From NCBI GenBank assembly GCA_947302355.1, contig CAMYUU010000002.1:1-64000 (forward strand): a stretch of 64,000 nucleotides of DNA. Reading direction: 5' to 3'. The stretch is from an uncultured Candidatus Saccharibacteria bacterium (GTDB taxonomy: Bacteria > Patescibacteriota > Saccharimonadia > Saccharimonadales > Saccharimonadaceae). Positions 16,828-25,073 of this stretch are shown here, piece after piece; the stretch's first letter is position 1, and each line of letters begins with the position of its first letter. The notes beneath the pieces were generated by a model. The model was not told the origin of the DNA. It worked only from the letters and a program-made list of their open reading frames with translations, and ran no database searches. A program made the position numbers and the translations under genes.

Positions 16828-18276
16828 ATGCTTAAAATACGAAAAAGATATGTCCATCAATCATGGGCTTTTGTGATGGGGTGCGTAGGGGTGGTTTCTG
16901 GAATGATACTAGTAATAGTCTTTCGAATTAATTTTTTTGCTTCGTGGTGGTGGATAGTTTTTGCGGTGATATTATTATTGATGGCATTTTGGAAACCAAG
17001 GATATCGTTTGCCGTGATGGCTTTGATTGCGGGAATGGTTTTGGCGTTTGCAAGAGCTTCGCGAAATTTAATTGATGAGGAATATGTGTATCAGCTCTAT
17101 GGTCAGACAATAATGGTTACTGGTACGGTTGAGGGCGATCCTGATATAGACGAGGGAAATGTTAATTTGAAGTTAAAGGAATTGCAGTTTGGCGAGGAGG
17201 AAAATAATACAAAAAGTGGAGTATTATTCGTTTCATTAAAATCTAATAATGAAATCGCGAGAGATGATAAAATAACGCTTGAGGGAAAGCTGTCGGAAGG
17301 TTTTGGAATATTTGTTGGATATATGTATCACCCCACCGTTACTAAGTGGGAGAGGCCGAGTCCGGGAAATTTGGCATTAGCTTTGCGTAATTGGTTTGCC
17401 GACAGAATTAAAAGTATAATCCCGGAGAAAAAAGCTGGTCTAGGTTTGTCATATTTATTAGGTATAAAGACGGGCATATCGGATGAATTAGATGAGGGTC
17501 TAAGAGTCGCGGGTTTGGCCCATATTGTAGTGACGAGTGGTGCACATCTTTCTATATTGGTCGGTTTGATGTGCAAGGTTTTCTCTAAAATATCTCGTTT
17601 TGTGGGGGTGTTGTTTTCTGGTGTTTTTATTATCTTTTTCATGTGTATGGTGGGTTTTACCCCTTCGATTACGCGGGCAGGAATTATGACTATTTTGACG
17701 CTTCTCGCCTGGTACGGTGGACGTAAGTTTAGCGCCTGGAGAATAATTGTAATTACGGTAGCTATTACGTTGATGATGGATCCGTCTTATCTACTTAATC
17801 TTGGATGGCTTTTGTCGTTTGCTAGTTATGGAGGAGTCATGATTTTGGGGCCGAGATTAAGTAAGTTTTTTTATGGAAAAAAGAGACCTGGTTTAATTGG
17901 ATCGATGGTCCTTACGACGGTTTCGGCTACTTTGATGACTTTGCCTTTAACCTTGTATTATTATAGTCAGATTTCTCTAATTTCTATAGTAGCGAATTTA
18001 CTAATTATGCCGAGTTTGCCTTATGTGATGGGGGCGGTATTTCTAAGTGGTGTTTTAGCGGGAGTGCCAATGTTGGGGACGGTGGTGGCATTTGCGACTA
18101 CTAAGATGCTAAGTTTTCATATGGCGATAGTGGAATGGTTTGGTGGAATGAGGCAATTTCTGATAGAAGTGCCGAAGAATCAATGGCAGGTGTTTTTAGC
18201 GTATGGTTTGATAGTATTATTAATGTGTATTATTTGGGCGAGAAAACTATGGCTTAATAATGAGCAATTTGATTGA
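16828..18276 (+). CDS. comEC: ComEC/Rec2-family DNA uptake channel (no C-terminal nuclease-like domain)
   Basis: This 482-residue integral membrane protein resembles the competence channel that moves single-stranded DNA across the cytoplasmic membrane. The N-terminus has three hydrophobic segments (to ~70), followed by a DUF4131-like soluble part and the competence domain with 'GLSYLLGIKTGISDELDEG' and 'AGLAHIVVTSGAHLSILVG', then about eight membrane helices. The metallo-beta-lactamase-like domain found at the end of many ComEC proteins is missing. The ATG at 16828 is preferred to GTG 16804 because a promoter ends five bases before it. Together with PilB and prepilins it points to natural transformation. 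Confidence 0.85.
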   Translation: MLKIRKRYVHQSWAFVMGCVGVVSGMILVIVFRINFFASWWWIVFAVILLLMAFWKPRISFAVMALIAGMVLAFARASRNLIDEEYVYQLYGQTIMVTGTVEGDPDIDEGNVNLKLKELQFGEEENNTKSGVLFVSLKSNNEIARDDKITLEGKLSEGFGIFVGYMYHPTVTKWERPSPGNLALALRNWFADRIKSIIPEKKAGLGLSYLLGIKTGISDELDEGLRVAGLAHIVVTSGAHLSILVGLMCKVFSKISRFVGVLFSGVFIIFFMCMVGFTPSITRAGIMTILTLLAWYGGRKFSAWRIIVITVAITLMMDPSYLLNLGWLLSFASYGGVMILGPRLSKFFYGKKRPGLIGSMVLTTVSATLMTLPLTLYYYSQISLISIVANLLIMPSLPYVMGAVFLSGVLAGVPMLGTVVAFATTKMLSFHMAIVEWFGGMRQFLIEVPKNQWQVFLAYGLIVLLMCIIWARKLWLNNEQFD

Positions 18277-18359
18277 AGTGTATCGTTATTCATTTTACTT
18301 TTAAGGTCTAAAGTGGTAAAATATAAAGAAATATTATTTAATTTTGATGGGAGAATGCG

Positions 18360-19061
18360 ATGTCGGGACACAGTAAATGGGCGACAACTAAAAGGCAAAA
18401 AGCGGTAGTTGATGCTAAGCGCGGTGCTCTTTTTACGAAGATCGGTAATCAGATTGCAATTGCGGCTAGAGGCGGTACTGACCCGGCGATGAATCCAAGT
18501 CTTGCAATGGTATTAGAAAAGGCTCGTCATGCGAACATGCCAAAAGCTAATATCGAACGAGCGATTGCACGTGCGGCCGATAAGTCGGCGGCAGCTCTGA
18601 TTGAGGAAGTCTATGAGGCTTATGGGCCGGGTGGCGTAGGAATTGTGATTGAAGTAGCTACTGATAATAAGAATCGTACAATGCCAGAGGTGAGGCACAC
18701 CTTAGATAAGTGCGGTGGCAGGATGGCGGATCCTGGAAGTGTGATGTTTCAATTCGCCAGAAAAGGTGTAATTGAAATTTCAGACAAGGGGGAAGAGGCT
18801 CTAATGGCAGCGCTTGAAGCTGGGGCGGAGGATGCTACCGAGGAAGATGAAAATATTGTGATTTATACGGATGCTGCTGATTTGATGAAGGTGCGAGGAG
18901 CTTTAGTGGATGGTGGCTTGACAGTAACTTCGGCGGAATTGCAATATGTGCCAACTTCTTACGTGCCGGTTGAAGGTGAAAATGCCGAAAAACTTGAAAA
19001 ACTTCTAGATGCGATTGATGATCTTGATGATGTCACTAATGTGTACACAAATGCAGAGTAA
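18360..19061 (+). CDS. yebC: YebC/PmpR family regulator (TACO1 type)
   Basis: This 233-residue cytosolic protein shows the family hallmarks 'MSGHSKWATTKRQKAVVDAKRG', 'NMPKANIERAI', 'YEAYGPGGVGIVIEV' and 'GSVMFQFARKGVI'. Length is slightly below the usual 240-250. Members have been described as transcription regulators and, more recently, as ribosome-associated factors that help translation of difficult sequences; which applies here is unknown. The start is fixed by GGGAGA 6-9 nt upstream. It ends at a bidirectional terminator shared with a tiny minus-strand ORF. Confidence 0.95.
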   Translation: MSGHSKWATTKRQKAVVDAKRGALFTKIGNQIAIAARGGTDPAMNPSLAMVLEKARHANMPKANIERAIARAADKSAAALIEEVYEAYGPGGVGIVIEVATDNKNRTMPEVRHTLDKCGGRMADPGSVMFQFARKGVIEISDKGEEALMAALEAGAEDATEEDENIVIYTDAADLMKVRGALVDGGLTVTSAELQYVPTSYVPVEGENAEKLEKLLDAIDDLDDVTNVYTNAE

Positions 19062-19087
19062 AAAATAAGCCCGTAAGGGCTTATTTT
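19062..19087. terminator. Bidirectional terminator between yebC and the 34-aa ORF
   Basis: An 11-bp stem AAAATAAGCCC/GGGCTTATTTT with a GTAA loop directly after the yebC stop. It overlaps the last bases of the minus-strand ORF. Confidence 0.9.
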
Positions 19088-19190
19088 AGCGACCGTCTTT
19101 AAGGCGCGGATGTTTGCGCTTGTCGCTATGCTTGTGATTATTGTTGCGATTTTGTTTGGAAACAGGTCGCAGTTTGATTTTTCTTGCCAT
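19086..19190 (-). CDS. Tiny, highly basic 34-residue protein
   Basis: The ORF track misses this ORF because of length. It starts MARKIKLRPVSKQ and ends HPRLKDGR, with about 14 Lys/Arg and several His and Asn residues and almost no acidic ones. A TATGT-TATAAT box lies six bases before the ATG, exactly like the other leaderless genes, and a terminator ends it, so it looks like a real gene. The composition suggests RNA or ribosome binding, comparable to small ribosomal proteins, but I recognise no family. Confidence 0.7.
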   Translation of the reverse strand: MARKIKLRPVSKQNRNNNHKHSDKRKHPRLKDGR

Positions 19191-19196
19191 AGGGAT

Positions 19197-19202
19197 ATTA
19201 TA
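19197..19202 (-). promoter_or_regulatory. -10 of leaderless 34-aa ORF
   Basis: TATAAT preceded by TATGT on the minus strand, six bases before the ATG. Confidence 0.65.
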
Positions 19203-19223
19203 ACATATTTTTGGATTATATGA

Positions 19224-19229
19224 TATAAT
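19224..19229 (+). promoter_or_regulatory. -10 of tRNA-Ser
   Basis: TATAAT eight bases before the tRNA. No good -35 is visible; ATATGA-TATAAT may act as an extended -10. Confidence 0.55.
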
Positions 19230-19237
19230 TAGCGTAC

Positions 19238-19323
19238 GGAAGGGTGGCCGAGTGGTTGATGGCACTGGTCTTGAAAACCAGCATACGAAAGTATCGCAGG
19301 TTCGAATCCTGTCCCTTCCGCCA
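19238..19323 (+). tRNA. tRNA-Ser(TGA)
   Basis: Acceptor GGAAGGG/CCCTTCC with discriminator G and encoded CCA; anticodon stem CTGGT/ACCAG with TGA; a long variable arm (CATAC-GAAA-GTATC) typical of class II tRNAs; T loop TTCGAAT. Confidence 0.96.
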
Positions 19324-19333
19324 AAAAAATGGC

Positions 19334-19360
19334 AAATCCAAAGCTTGCTTTGGATTTTTC
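19334..19360 (+). terminator. Terminator of tRNA-Ser
   Basis: An 11-bp stem AAATCCAAAGC/GCTTTGGATTT with a short loop, followed by TTC. Confidence 0.75.
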
Positions 19361-19422
19361 TTATGTTAAAATGGTATTAAAGAAGGTCAAATTAACTGGT
19401 GGGCAGAGGAGGTGCTCAAACT

Positions 19423-21147
19423 ATGAAAAATAAAAAGTGTAAATATATATTTGTAACTGGTGGCGTGCTGTCTGGGGTAGGTAAGGGAATCACGGCAGCT
19501 AGCATGGGAGCGATTCTGAAGGCAAAGGGTTATAAAGTAACCATGCAAAAATGCGACCCGTATCTAAATGTAGATGCGGGTCTTTTAAATCCGGTGGAGC
19601 ATGGTGAGTGCTATGTGACGCATGATGGGGTTGAAACGGATCTTGATCTTGGGCACTATGAAAGGTTTTTGGATTTTGAAACTAATAAATATTCAATCAC
19701 GTTGTCAGGTTCAATTTATAAGGAGTTGATTGAAAGAGAGCGCGCTGGAGGATTTCATGGCAAGACTGTGCAGCTAGTGCCGCATTTTACGAATTTGGTT
19801 TGCGAAAAAATTGAAAAAGCTTCGGCGGAGAGTGATATTCATATAGTAGAAATCGGTGGTACGGTGGGGGACTATGAGGGGTTACCGTTTATTGAGGCGA
19901 TTAGATTGTTTGCGAACAAAGTGGGTCGGCGAAATTGTCTGTATGTTTCGGTGGTATATGTACCATTCATTCATACGTCAAACGAATTGAAAACTAAGCC
20001 TGCGCAGAACGCGTTGAAGGATTTGCGTGGTTTTGGAATAATACCAGATATTGTATGCGTAAGGACAGAAGAGCCGTGTCCTAGGGCGATTTGCGAAAAA
20101 ATAGCAGCGTTTTCGGGGATTGAATCGGAAGCAGTGCTTAATTTGCCGGATATTAAATCGGTATATGATGTACCATTCAACGTGTTGAAGTCCGGAGTAC
20201 TAGAAATATTAAATGATTTTGTGGGTGATGAAGTGGAGCCGGACATGTCGCGCTGGAAAGAATTTTCTAGGAGGAGGGGACGTGAATACGCGAAAACTGT
20301 ACGAATCGGGTTGGTAGCGAAATATGTAGGAAATGACGATACGTATATGTGCGTGACAGAAGCATTAAAAGCTGCGGCAGCGTGGAATAATGTCAATCTC
20401 GACCTCAAATGGATCAATGCAGAAGAGCTAGGTCAGGCGTTAGCGAATGCCCCTTCGGGGCACGTTCCAGGCCACTCTGGCCAAGTCTTTATGTCCTCAC
20501 AGGAGTATTCGCCAACGCTTGACCTACTTCGGTCATGTGATGGCATTGTGGTGCCGGGAGGGTTTGGTAAGAGGGGGACGGAGGGGAAGATAATGGCGGC
20601 GGAGTATGCACTAGAAAACGATGTCCCGTACCTTGGTTTGTGTTTGGGGCTACAGGTGGCTTGTATTGCAGCGGCGCGCAAAGGCGGCGTAAAAGATGCC
20701 AATTCAGAAGAGTTTGGTGCTAGCGAAAAAAAGAAAAATAATGTTATTTATATTATGGAGGACCAAAAAGGTAAAGAATCTACTGGTGGCACAATGAGGT
20801 TGGGCAACTATACGGCGCGCTTAGTGCCAAAATCAAAAACCGAGAAGATTTATAAAAAATATAATTATGGGGAAGAAAAAGATGGTTATGAGGTAATAGA
20901 AAGACATCGTCATCGTTATGAAGTTAATCAGAAATTCTTGCCGGAAATAGAGAAGGCGGGAGTATTGGCTTCTGGCTTTTCGCCAGACGGCAAGTTGGTG
21001 GAATTTGTGGAAGCGCCGAAGTGTAAGTTCTTTGTAGCGACTCAGGCGCATCCGGAGTTTAAATCTCGCCCGCTTAACGTGCATCCGTTATTTATGGAAT
21101 TCATGAAGACTGCAAAACAATCTTTGCCGAAAGATGAATCGAGATAA
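19423..21147 (+). CDS. pyrG: CTP synthase, with an in-frame inserted repeat element
   Basis: This 574-residue enzyme aminates UTP to CTP with glutamine. The synthase domain shows 'GGVLSGVGKGITAASMG', 'CDPYLNVDAGLLNP' and 'HGECYVTHDG'; the glutaminase domain shows 'PGGFGKRG', the nucleophile elbow 'GLCLGLQVA' and 'QAHPEF'. ATG 19423 is chosen over the track's 19399 because AGGAGGT precedes it by 9 nt. Between 'WINAEEL' and 'CDGIVVPGGFG', where E. coli PyrG has about 15 residues, this protein has about 40; the extra stretch is encoded by the inverted-repeat element at 20429-20526. The insertion lies at the entrance of the glutaminase domain and leaves all catalytic motifs intact. Confidence 0.96.
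   Translation: MKNKKCKYIFVTGGVLSGVGKGITAASMGAILKAKGYKVTMQKCDPYLNVDAGLLNPVEHGECYVTHDGVETDLDLGHYERFLDFETNKYSITLSGSIYKELIERERAGGFHGKTVQLVPHFTNLVCEKIEKASAESDIHIVEIGGTVGDYEGLPFIEAIRLFANKVGRRNCLYVSVVYVPFIHTSNELKTKPAQNALKDLRGFGIIPDIVCVRTEEPCPRAICEKIAAFSGIESEAVLNLPDIKSVYDVPFNVLKSGVLEILNDFVGDEVEPDMSRWKEFSRRRGREYAKTVRIGLVAKYVGNDDTYMCVTEALKAAAAWNNVNLDLKWINAEELGQALANAPSGHVPGHSGQVFMSSQEYSPTLDLLRSCDGIVVPGGFGKRGTEGKIMAAEYALENDVPYLGLCLGLQVACIAAARKGGVKDANSEEFGASEKKKNNVIYIMEDQKGKESTGGTMRLGNYTARLVPKSKTEKIYKKYNYGEEKDGYEVIERHRHRYEVNQKFLPEIEKAGVLASGFSPDGKLVEFVEAPKCKFFVATQAHPEFKSRPLNVHPLFMEFMKTAKQSLPKDESR
20429..20526 (+). repeat. Inverted-repeat-flanked inserted element, copy A (inside pyrG)
   Basis: 20-bp arms (20429-20448 and 20507-20526, 18 of 20 paired) surround a 58-bp GC-rich core with its own hairpins (GCCCC-TTC-GGGGC and GGCC-ACTCT-GGCC). 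The core contains AAGTCTTTATGTCC. One arm plus core is 78 nt, a multiple of three, and is read through as protein. The core matches copies B and D; the arms do not. Confidence 0.8.
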
Positions 21148-21158
21148 AATGTTTATGC

Positions 21159-21164
21159 TATAAT
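21159..21164 (+). promoter_or_regulatory. -10 of leaderless pilB
   Basis: TATGC-TATAAT, six bases before the pilB ATG, lying just after the pyrG stop. Confidence 0.7.
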
Positions 21165-21170
21165 ATAAAT

Positions 21171-22793
21171 ATGTACGAAAATGAAATTCAGATAAAGAGA
21201 CGCGATAATGAGGAGCGCGTAACTGCGGAGCGTGCGCGGGTTTTGCGATTACCATATCTGGATACGCGTAATTTTGAGAGTACTATCCCGTTAACCGAGG
21301 GAGTTATGAGCGTGCAAGAAATGCGCAAAGATCATATCATTCCATTACAGGAAGGTGGCGGCGAGGAGCATTATCAATTTATGGTTACCAGCAGGACCCC
21401 GAGATCGTTGATTGAAAATAAGCGTCGCGAATATACAGATGAAGGCGAGCGAGCCGATTTCTTCTTGATTTCTGAATCGGCATACAATGTGTTTATGTTG
21501 CGTTATGATCCGCCGCGTGAAGTGCATTATGACGATATTAAGATTGCGGGTGAAGGGGATTCTGAAACAATTTCGAGTGTATCGGAAACGTTGGCTACGG
21601 TTTCCACTGAAAAAGTTTTTGATTTCTTGCTCGATCAGGCCGACAAATTAGGTGCATCCGATATTCATATTGAGAACTTACGTGACACTATTAGGATTCG
21701 TATGCGTGTGGATGGGATTTTGCATCCAGTGGCAAATATTGATAGAGACAGATATAGGGTTTTTATGGGTGAGTTGAGTTCGCGAGCGAATGTATCTACT
21801 GCCTCGAATGAGCCTCAGTCTGGCCATATGCAAAAGGAAATCATAAACGGTGATTCTAGTCATATATTAAATATTCGCGTAGAAACGATTCCAACTATGT
21901 ATGGGCAAGACGCAGTATTAAGATTATTCAACTTCGACGAATCACTTTTAAATTTGGATCTTTTGGGTCTATCGAAGGAAGAATTTGAAACGTTGAATGA
22001 AGTTATTTCGCATCCAAGAGGATTAGTACTGATGGTGGGACCGACTGGTTCTGGTAAATCCACTACGCTTTATTCTATGCTTAATGCACTAAATTCTACA
22101 GATCGTAAAATTATTACTTTGGAAGATCCAATTGAATATGGAATAAGCGGGATTTCGCAGATACCAATTAACACTAATAATGGCGGATCTTTCGCTGAAG
22201 GACTAAGAAGTGTACTTAGGCTTGATCCGGATGTAGTAATGGTGGGTGAGATTCGCGATTCGGATACGGCTAAAACTGCTATTCAGGCTTCAATCACTGG
22301 CCATCTGGTGTTATCTACTTTTCATGCCAATAATACTGCGGCGGCTTTTTCGCGTATGATTGATTTGATTGGTGTGAATCCGATTTTTTCAAGTTCGATT
22401 CGATTGGTAATGGCTCAGCGTTTGGTGCGTAAGCTAGCCGATTCGAAAATGTCACGGCCCGCTACGGAGGCGGAGATTAGATATATCCATGGTGTATTGG
22501 CAGACGTTCCGCAGGATAAGCTGGCGGATATTAATTTGGATAACATTACGCTTTACGATCCTGTCCCGGTAGAAAATGCTCCATTTGGTTTTAGCGGGAG
22601 GACGGTAATCGTAGAGCAATTGATTATTTCTGACGACATACAGGCATATATTAGAGGCGATGTTACGGATATCAATACTAAGGCGATAGAGGAAACAGCC
22701 AAGAAGAACGGTATGTTGACGCTTGAACAAAAAGGCGTATTGGCGGCTTTACGTGGTGAAACAACGTTAGAAGAAATTTCACGCGTTATATAA
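21171..22793 (+). CDS. pilB: Type IV pilus assembly / type II secretion ATPase (PilB/GspE family)
   Basis: This 540-residue hexameric ATPase would power pilus extension at the inner face of the membrane. The N-terminal ~160 residues form a divergent GspE-like domain; then come 'LGASDIHIE', Walker A 'GPTGSGKSTT', the Asp box, Walker B 'DPDVVMVGEIRD' and the His box 'TGHLVLSTFHANN'. The four-cysteine zinc motif normally following 'LVRKL' is absent: the region reads 'LVRKLADSKMSRPATEAE' with no Cys. Prepilins are scattered at 12973-13359 and 30872-33852. The start is predicted leaderless. An Asp- or His-box-less secretion paralog is excluded, but GspE against PilB is decided only by the context. 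Confidence 0.93.
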   Translation: MYENEIQIKRRDNEERVTAERARVLRLPYLDTRNFESTIPLTEGVMSVQEMRKDHIIPLQEGGGEEHYQFMVTSRTPRSLIENKRREYTDEGERADFFLISESAYNVFMLRYDPPREVHYDDIKIAGEGDSETISSVSETLATVSTEKVFDFLLDQADKLGASDIHIENLRDTIRIRMRVDGILHPVANIDRDRYRVFMGELSSRANVSTASNEPQSGHMQKEIINGDSSHILNIRVETIPTMYGQDAVLRLFNFDESLLNLDLLGLSKEEFETLNEVISHPRGLVLMVGPTGSGKSTTLYSMLNALNSTDRKIITLEDPIEYGISGISQIPINTNNGGSFAEGLRSVLRLDPDVVMVGEIRDSDTAKTAIQASITGHLVLSTFHANNTAAAFSRMIDLIGVNPIFSSSIRLVMAQRLVRKLADSKMSRPATEAEIRYIHGVLADVPQDKLADINLDNITLYDPVPVENAPFGFSGRTVIVEQLIISDDIQAYIRGDVTDINTKAIEETAKKNGMLTLEQKGVLAALRGETTLEEISRVI

Positions 22794-22798
22794 TGTGA

Positions 22799-22804
22799 TA
22801 TAAT
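22799..22804 (+). promoter_or_regulatory. -10 of leaderless methyltransferase gene
   Basis: TATAAT seven bases before ATG 22812. Confidence 0.65.
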
Positions 22805-22811
22805 ATTGGTT

Positions 22812-23558
22812 ATGAGTGAAAAAGTAGTTTCTGATTATAATGGTTATGATTATAAAAAAGAATTCTGGGAAAATGTAGATCGCGAATACGAAGACCAGGC
22901 TGATCGTATGGCAATTCGTAAGCTGCTACCTAAGAGAATGGATAAATTTGCTGATATTGGTGGGGGCTATGGGCGGCTAGCTAATGAATACTTGAAAAGG
23001 GCCCACAAAGTTTATTTGTTTGATTATTCAAAATCTGAGCTAGCTCAGGCTAAGGAGATTTATGGAGATAAAATTGAAACTAAGGCGGGCGATATTTATA
23101 AGCTTCCATTCAAAGACGGCGAACTTGACGGACTAATGATGATTCGTGTAACTCATCACTTGAGGTATATGAAAAAAGCTATGGCTGAATTATACAGAGT
23201 GCTTAAGCCTGGCGGTGTGGCGGTAATTGAAGTAGCGAATAAAAGAACTTTGCCAAAGATAGCTAGGTTTGTGACGGGGCGGAGTAAAGTAAATCCGTTT
23301 GATAAAAAGGTAGCTAATTATAAAGACATTAGTAAAGATGGATTTTACAATTACCATCCGAAGTATGTCGAAGAGATTTTTGACAAAACTGGATTTGATA
23401 TTGAAAAAGTGTTGTCGGTTTCGAATTTTAGAAGTAGGGCATTAAAAAAGTTTTTTGGTACTGAAAAATTAGTGAAGATGGAAAATGGGGCGCAGCAGGT
23501 GCTAGCGCCAATTAGATTTGCGCCGTCAATTTATTATAAATTGCGAAAACCAGAATAA
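22812..23558 (+). CDS. SAM-dependent methyltransferase (Methyltransf_11 type)
   Basis: This 248-residue class I methyltransferase has motif I 'FADIGGGYGRLANEYLKRA', the acidic end of strand 2 'VYLFDYSKSEL', 'TKAGDIYKLPFKDGELDGLMMI' (motifs II/III) and 'LYRVLKPGGVAVIEV'. The substrate is unknown; similar UbiE/COQ5-like folds act on quinones, sterols, lipids or small molecules. The track start TTG 22806 is replaced by ATG 22812, seven bases after TATAAT. It follows pilB by 18 nt, yet has its own promoter box. Confidence 0.88.
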   Translation: MSEKVVSDYNGYDYKKEFWENVDREYEDQADRMAIRKLLPKRMDKFADIGGGYGRLANEYLKRAHKVYLFDYSKSELAQAKEIYGDKIETKAGDIYKLPFKDGELDGLMMIRVTHHLRYMKKAMAELYRVLKPGGVAVIEVANKRTLPKIARFVTGRSKVNPFDKKVANYKDISKDGFYNYHPKYVEEIFDKTGFDIEKVLSVSNFRSRALKKFFGTEKLVKMENGAQQVLAPIRFAPSIYYKLRKPE

Positions 23559-23569
23559 TAGGTTATAAT
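23541..23569 (+). promoter_or_regulatory. Promoter of tRNA-Arg(UCU)
   Basis: TTGCGA (23541-23546), 17 nt and TATAAT (23564-23569), inside and just after the methyltransferase stop, about 40 nt before the tRNA. Confidence 0.7.
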
Positions 23570-23609
23570 ATAAGGTATGGGGTTGTCGGCCTGAGGTCGT
23601 CGCCTCTTT

Positions 23610-23684
23610 GGGGTCGTCGTTCAACGGATAGGACATATCCCCTCTAAGGATACAATGATGGTTCGATTCCATCCGGCCCTACCA
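23610..23684 (+). tRNA. tRNA-Arg(TCT) with C33
   Basis: Acceptor GGGGTCG/CGGCCCT (two G-U pairs), encoded CCA, anticodon stem TATCC/GGATA, T arm GATGG/CCATC. The seven-base anticodon loop reads CCTCTAA, so the anticodon is TCT and base 33 (23642) is C instead of the near-universal U. Confidence 0.9.
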
Positions 23685-23722
23685 AATAAATAGAAGCCAT
23701 TTAGGGCTTATATTTATTTGGT
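23681..23722 (+). terminator. Long hairpin terminator of tRNA-Arg(UCU)
   Basis: Arms ACCAAATAAATA/TATTTATTTGGT and an inner AAGCC/GGGCTT stem form a hairpin. Its left arm includes the tRNA's own ACCA. Confidence 0.7.
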
Positions 23723-23762
23723 AAAAACTTAAAAAAAGTTTTGTTATTCATCTAGCTTATGT

Positions 23763-23768
23763 TATAAT
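23763..23768 (+). promoter_or_regulatory. -10 of leaderless 23775 surface gene
   Basis: TATGT-TATAAT, six bases before the ATG. Confidence 0.7.
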
Positions 23769-23774
23769 GAAATC

Positions 23775-25073
23775 ATGAAGAGATACGCAGCGATTTTGGT
23801 TTTGTTATTGATTTTTTCTGTAGGTTGCATTGGCGACAAGGAGTCTGCCTCTGCTTTGACTTATCAGGATGAGCTGGATGTGTCTTTTGTGTTTAATTCT
23901 TCGATTTCCCTCTCGGTATCGTCTAATAATCTTGTGATTTCGGATTTGTCGCCAGGCACTTATGCTAACAGTAATATTATCACAGTTACGGCTTCATCCA
24001 ATAATGCCACTGGTTATAAATTGACCGCTACGGCTGGGGACGGCACTACTTATCAGAATACTGATTTAGTGGACGACGGTAATAGCTTCACGAGTCTAGC
24101 TACTAGTGGCGGCGTTAGTTCAATGTCTTTGGCTGATGCTAGCCAGAATGGTAGATGGGGATATAGCTTTTCTACTGACTCGGGGACCACTTGGAGAAAT
24201 GCTAATACTAGCACTGGTTATTCGGGCTTGCCGTACTATACTGCTGCAGGCAAGCAAATCCTTTCCGCTAATAGTAACGGCACTAGCAGTGTCCAATTCA
24301 AGATTGGTGCCAAGGCTAATACCGCTCAGTCAGCTGGCACTTATCGGAATGTAATTAATTTCGTAGCGGTGGTAAATCCTGGGGGCGGAGTGAGGAATTA
24401 TGCTGTAAACTATAATGATACTTCCGGTGATTCGAGCAATGTTCATAATATGCCTGCACGACAGACTGGGATAATGACAGATAATGGTTTTTATCTGTCA
24501 AGTGATGAGCCATATTATTTAGATGGATACGATATGCTGTTCCATGGTTGGTGTACGGAGCAAGTTTTGCCGGGTTATGAATGTTCTACTGCCGACGGCG
24601 ACGAATATTATCCTGGCGGTTTCTTCGATGACACTAATGATGGTGGAAATTCGGGTGAATGGGATTTTTATACGACCTGGATGTTTCCCCTTTCTATACA
24701 GAATAATAGCGAGTATTGGGTCGATGAATATACTATAGATGGTCCTGCTGTCGATATCTATAATACCTGGATAAGAGATTATGGGGGTGGTGATGGTAGT
24801 TGTGCTAACTTTTCTGGAGGTTTTAGTGCGGAGATTCCGTTTGGATGCGGTACTGGCGGTTTGTATTATCTTGGACCTTTAACTTTGACGATAGGTACTC
24901 CACCGTCAAGCTGTACTGACGATTGGCATTGGAGCGCGGATGTTTACAATTGGACTACCGATACGCTTTTAGAAACCTATACTGGAGTTTATTCCGAGGA
25001 AGGTGAGAATTCGTTCGAGTTGGATCCAGGCGTTTATTATGATATTTATATTACAGGCACATGTGGGCCATAG
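23775..25073 (+). CDS. Secreted surface protein, function unknown
   Basis: This 432-residue protein begins with a signal peptide ('KRYAAILVLLLIFSVGC'). Its N-terminal ~190 residues form a beta domain with 'ATGYKLTATAGDG', 'GRWGYSFSTDSG' and 'AGTYRNVINFVAVV'; the giant 919-4515 protein has the matching series 'SGYNLSIATPEG', 'NKWGYTLTS' and 'PGTYQMAQ'. The second half is rich in Trp, Tyr, Gly and Asp with eight or so cysteines, suggesting disulfides outside the cell. The Cys after 'FSVG' loosely resembles a lipobox but lacks Leu at -3. No C-terminal anchor is seen. An adhesin or matrix role is inference. Confidence 0.75.
   Translation: MKRYAAILVLLLIFSVGCIGDKESASALTYQDELDVSFVFNSSISLSVSSNNLVISDLSPGTYANSNIITVTASSNNATGYKLTATAGDGTTYQNTDLVDDGNSFTSLATSGGVSSMSLADASQNGRWGYSFSTDSGTTWRNANTSTGYSGLPYYTAAGKQILSANSNGTSSVQFKIGAKANTAQSAGTYRNVINFVAVVNPGGGVRNYAVNYNDTSGDSSNVHNMPARQTGIMTDNGFYLSSDEPYYLDGYDMLFHGWCTEQVLPGYECSTADGDEYYPGGFFDDTNDGGNSGEWDFYTTWMFPLSIQNNSEYWVDEYTIDGPAVDIYNTWIRDYGGGDGSCANFSGGFSAEIPFGCGTGGLYYLGPLTLTIGTPPSSCTDDWHWSADVYNWTTDTLLETYTGVYSEEGENSFELDPGVYYDIYITGTCGP

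Noticed and set aside
20429-20526. Copy A as a simple intragenic terminator
   Set aside because: No U-tract follows, it lies in the middle of pyrG and the reading frame is kept; the same core occurs at other loci.
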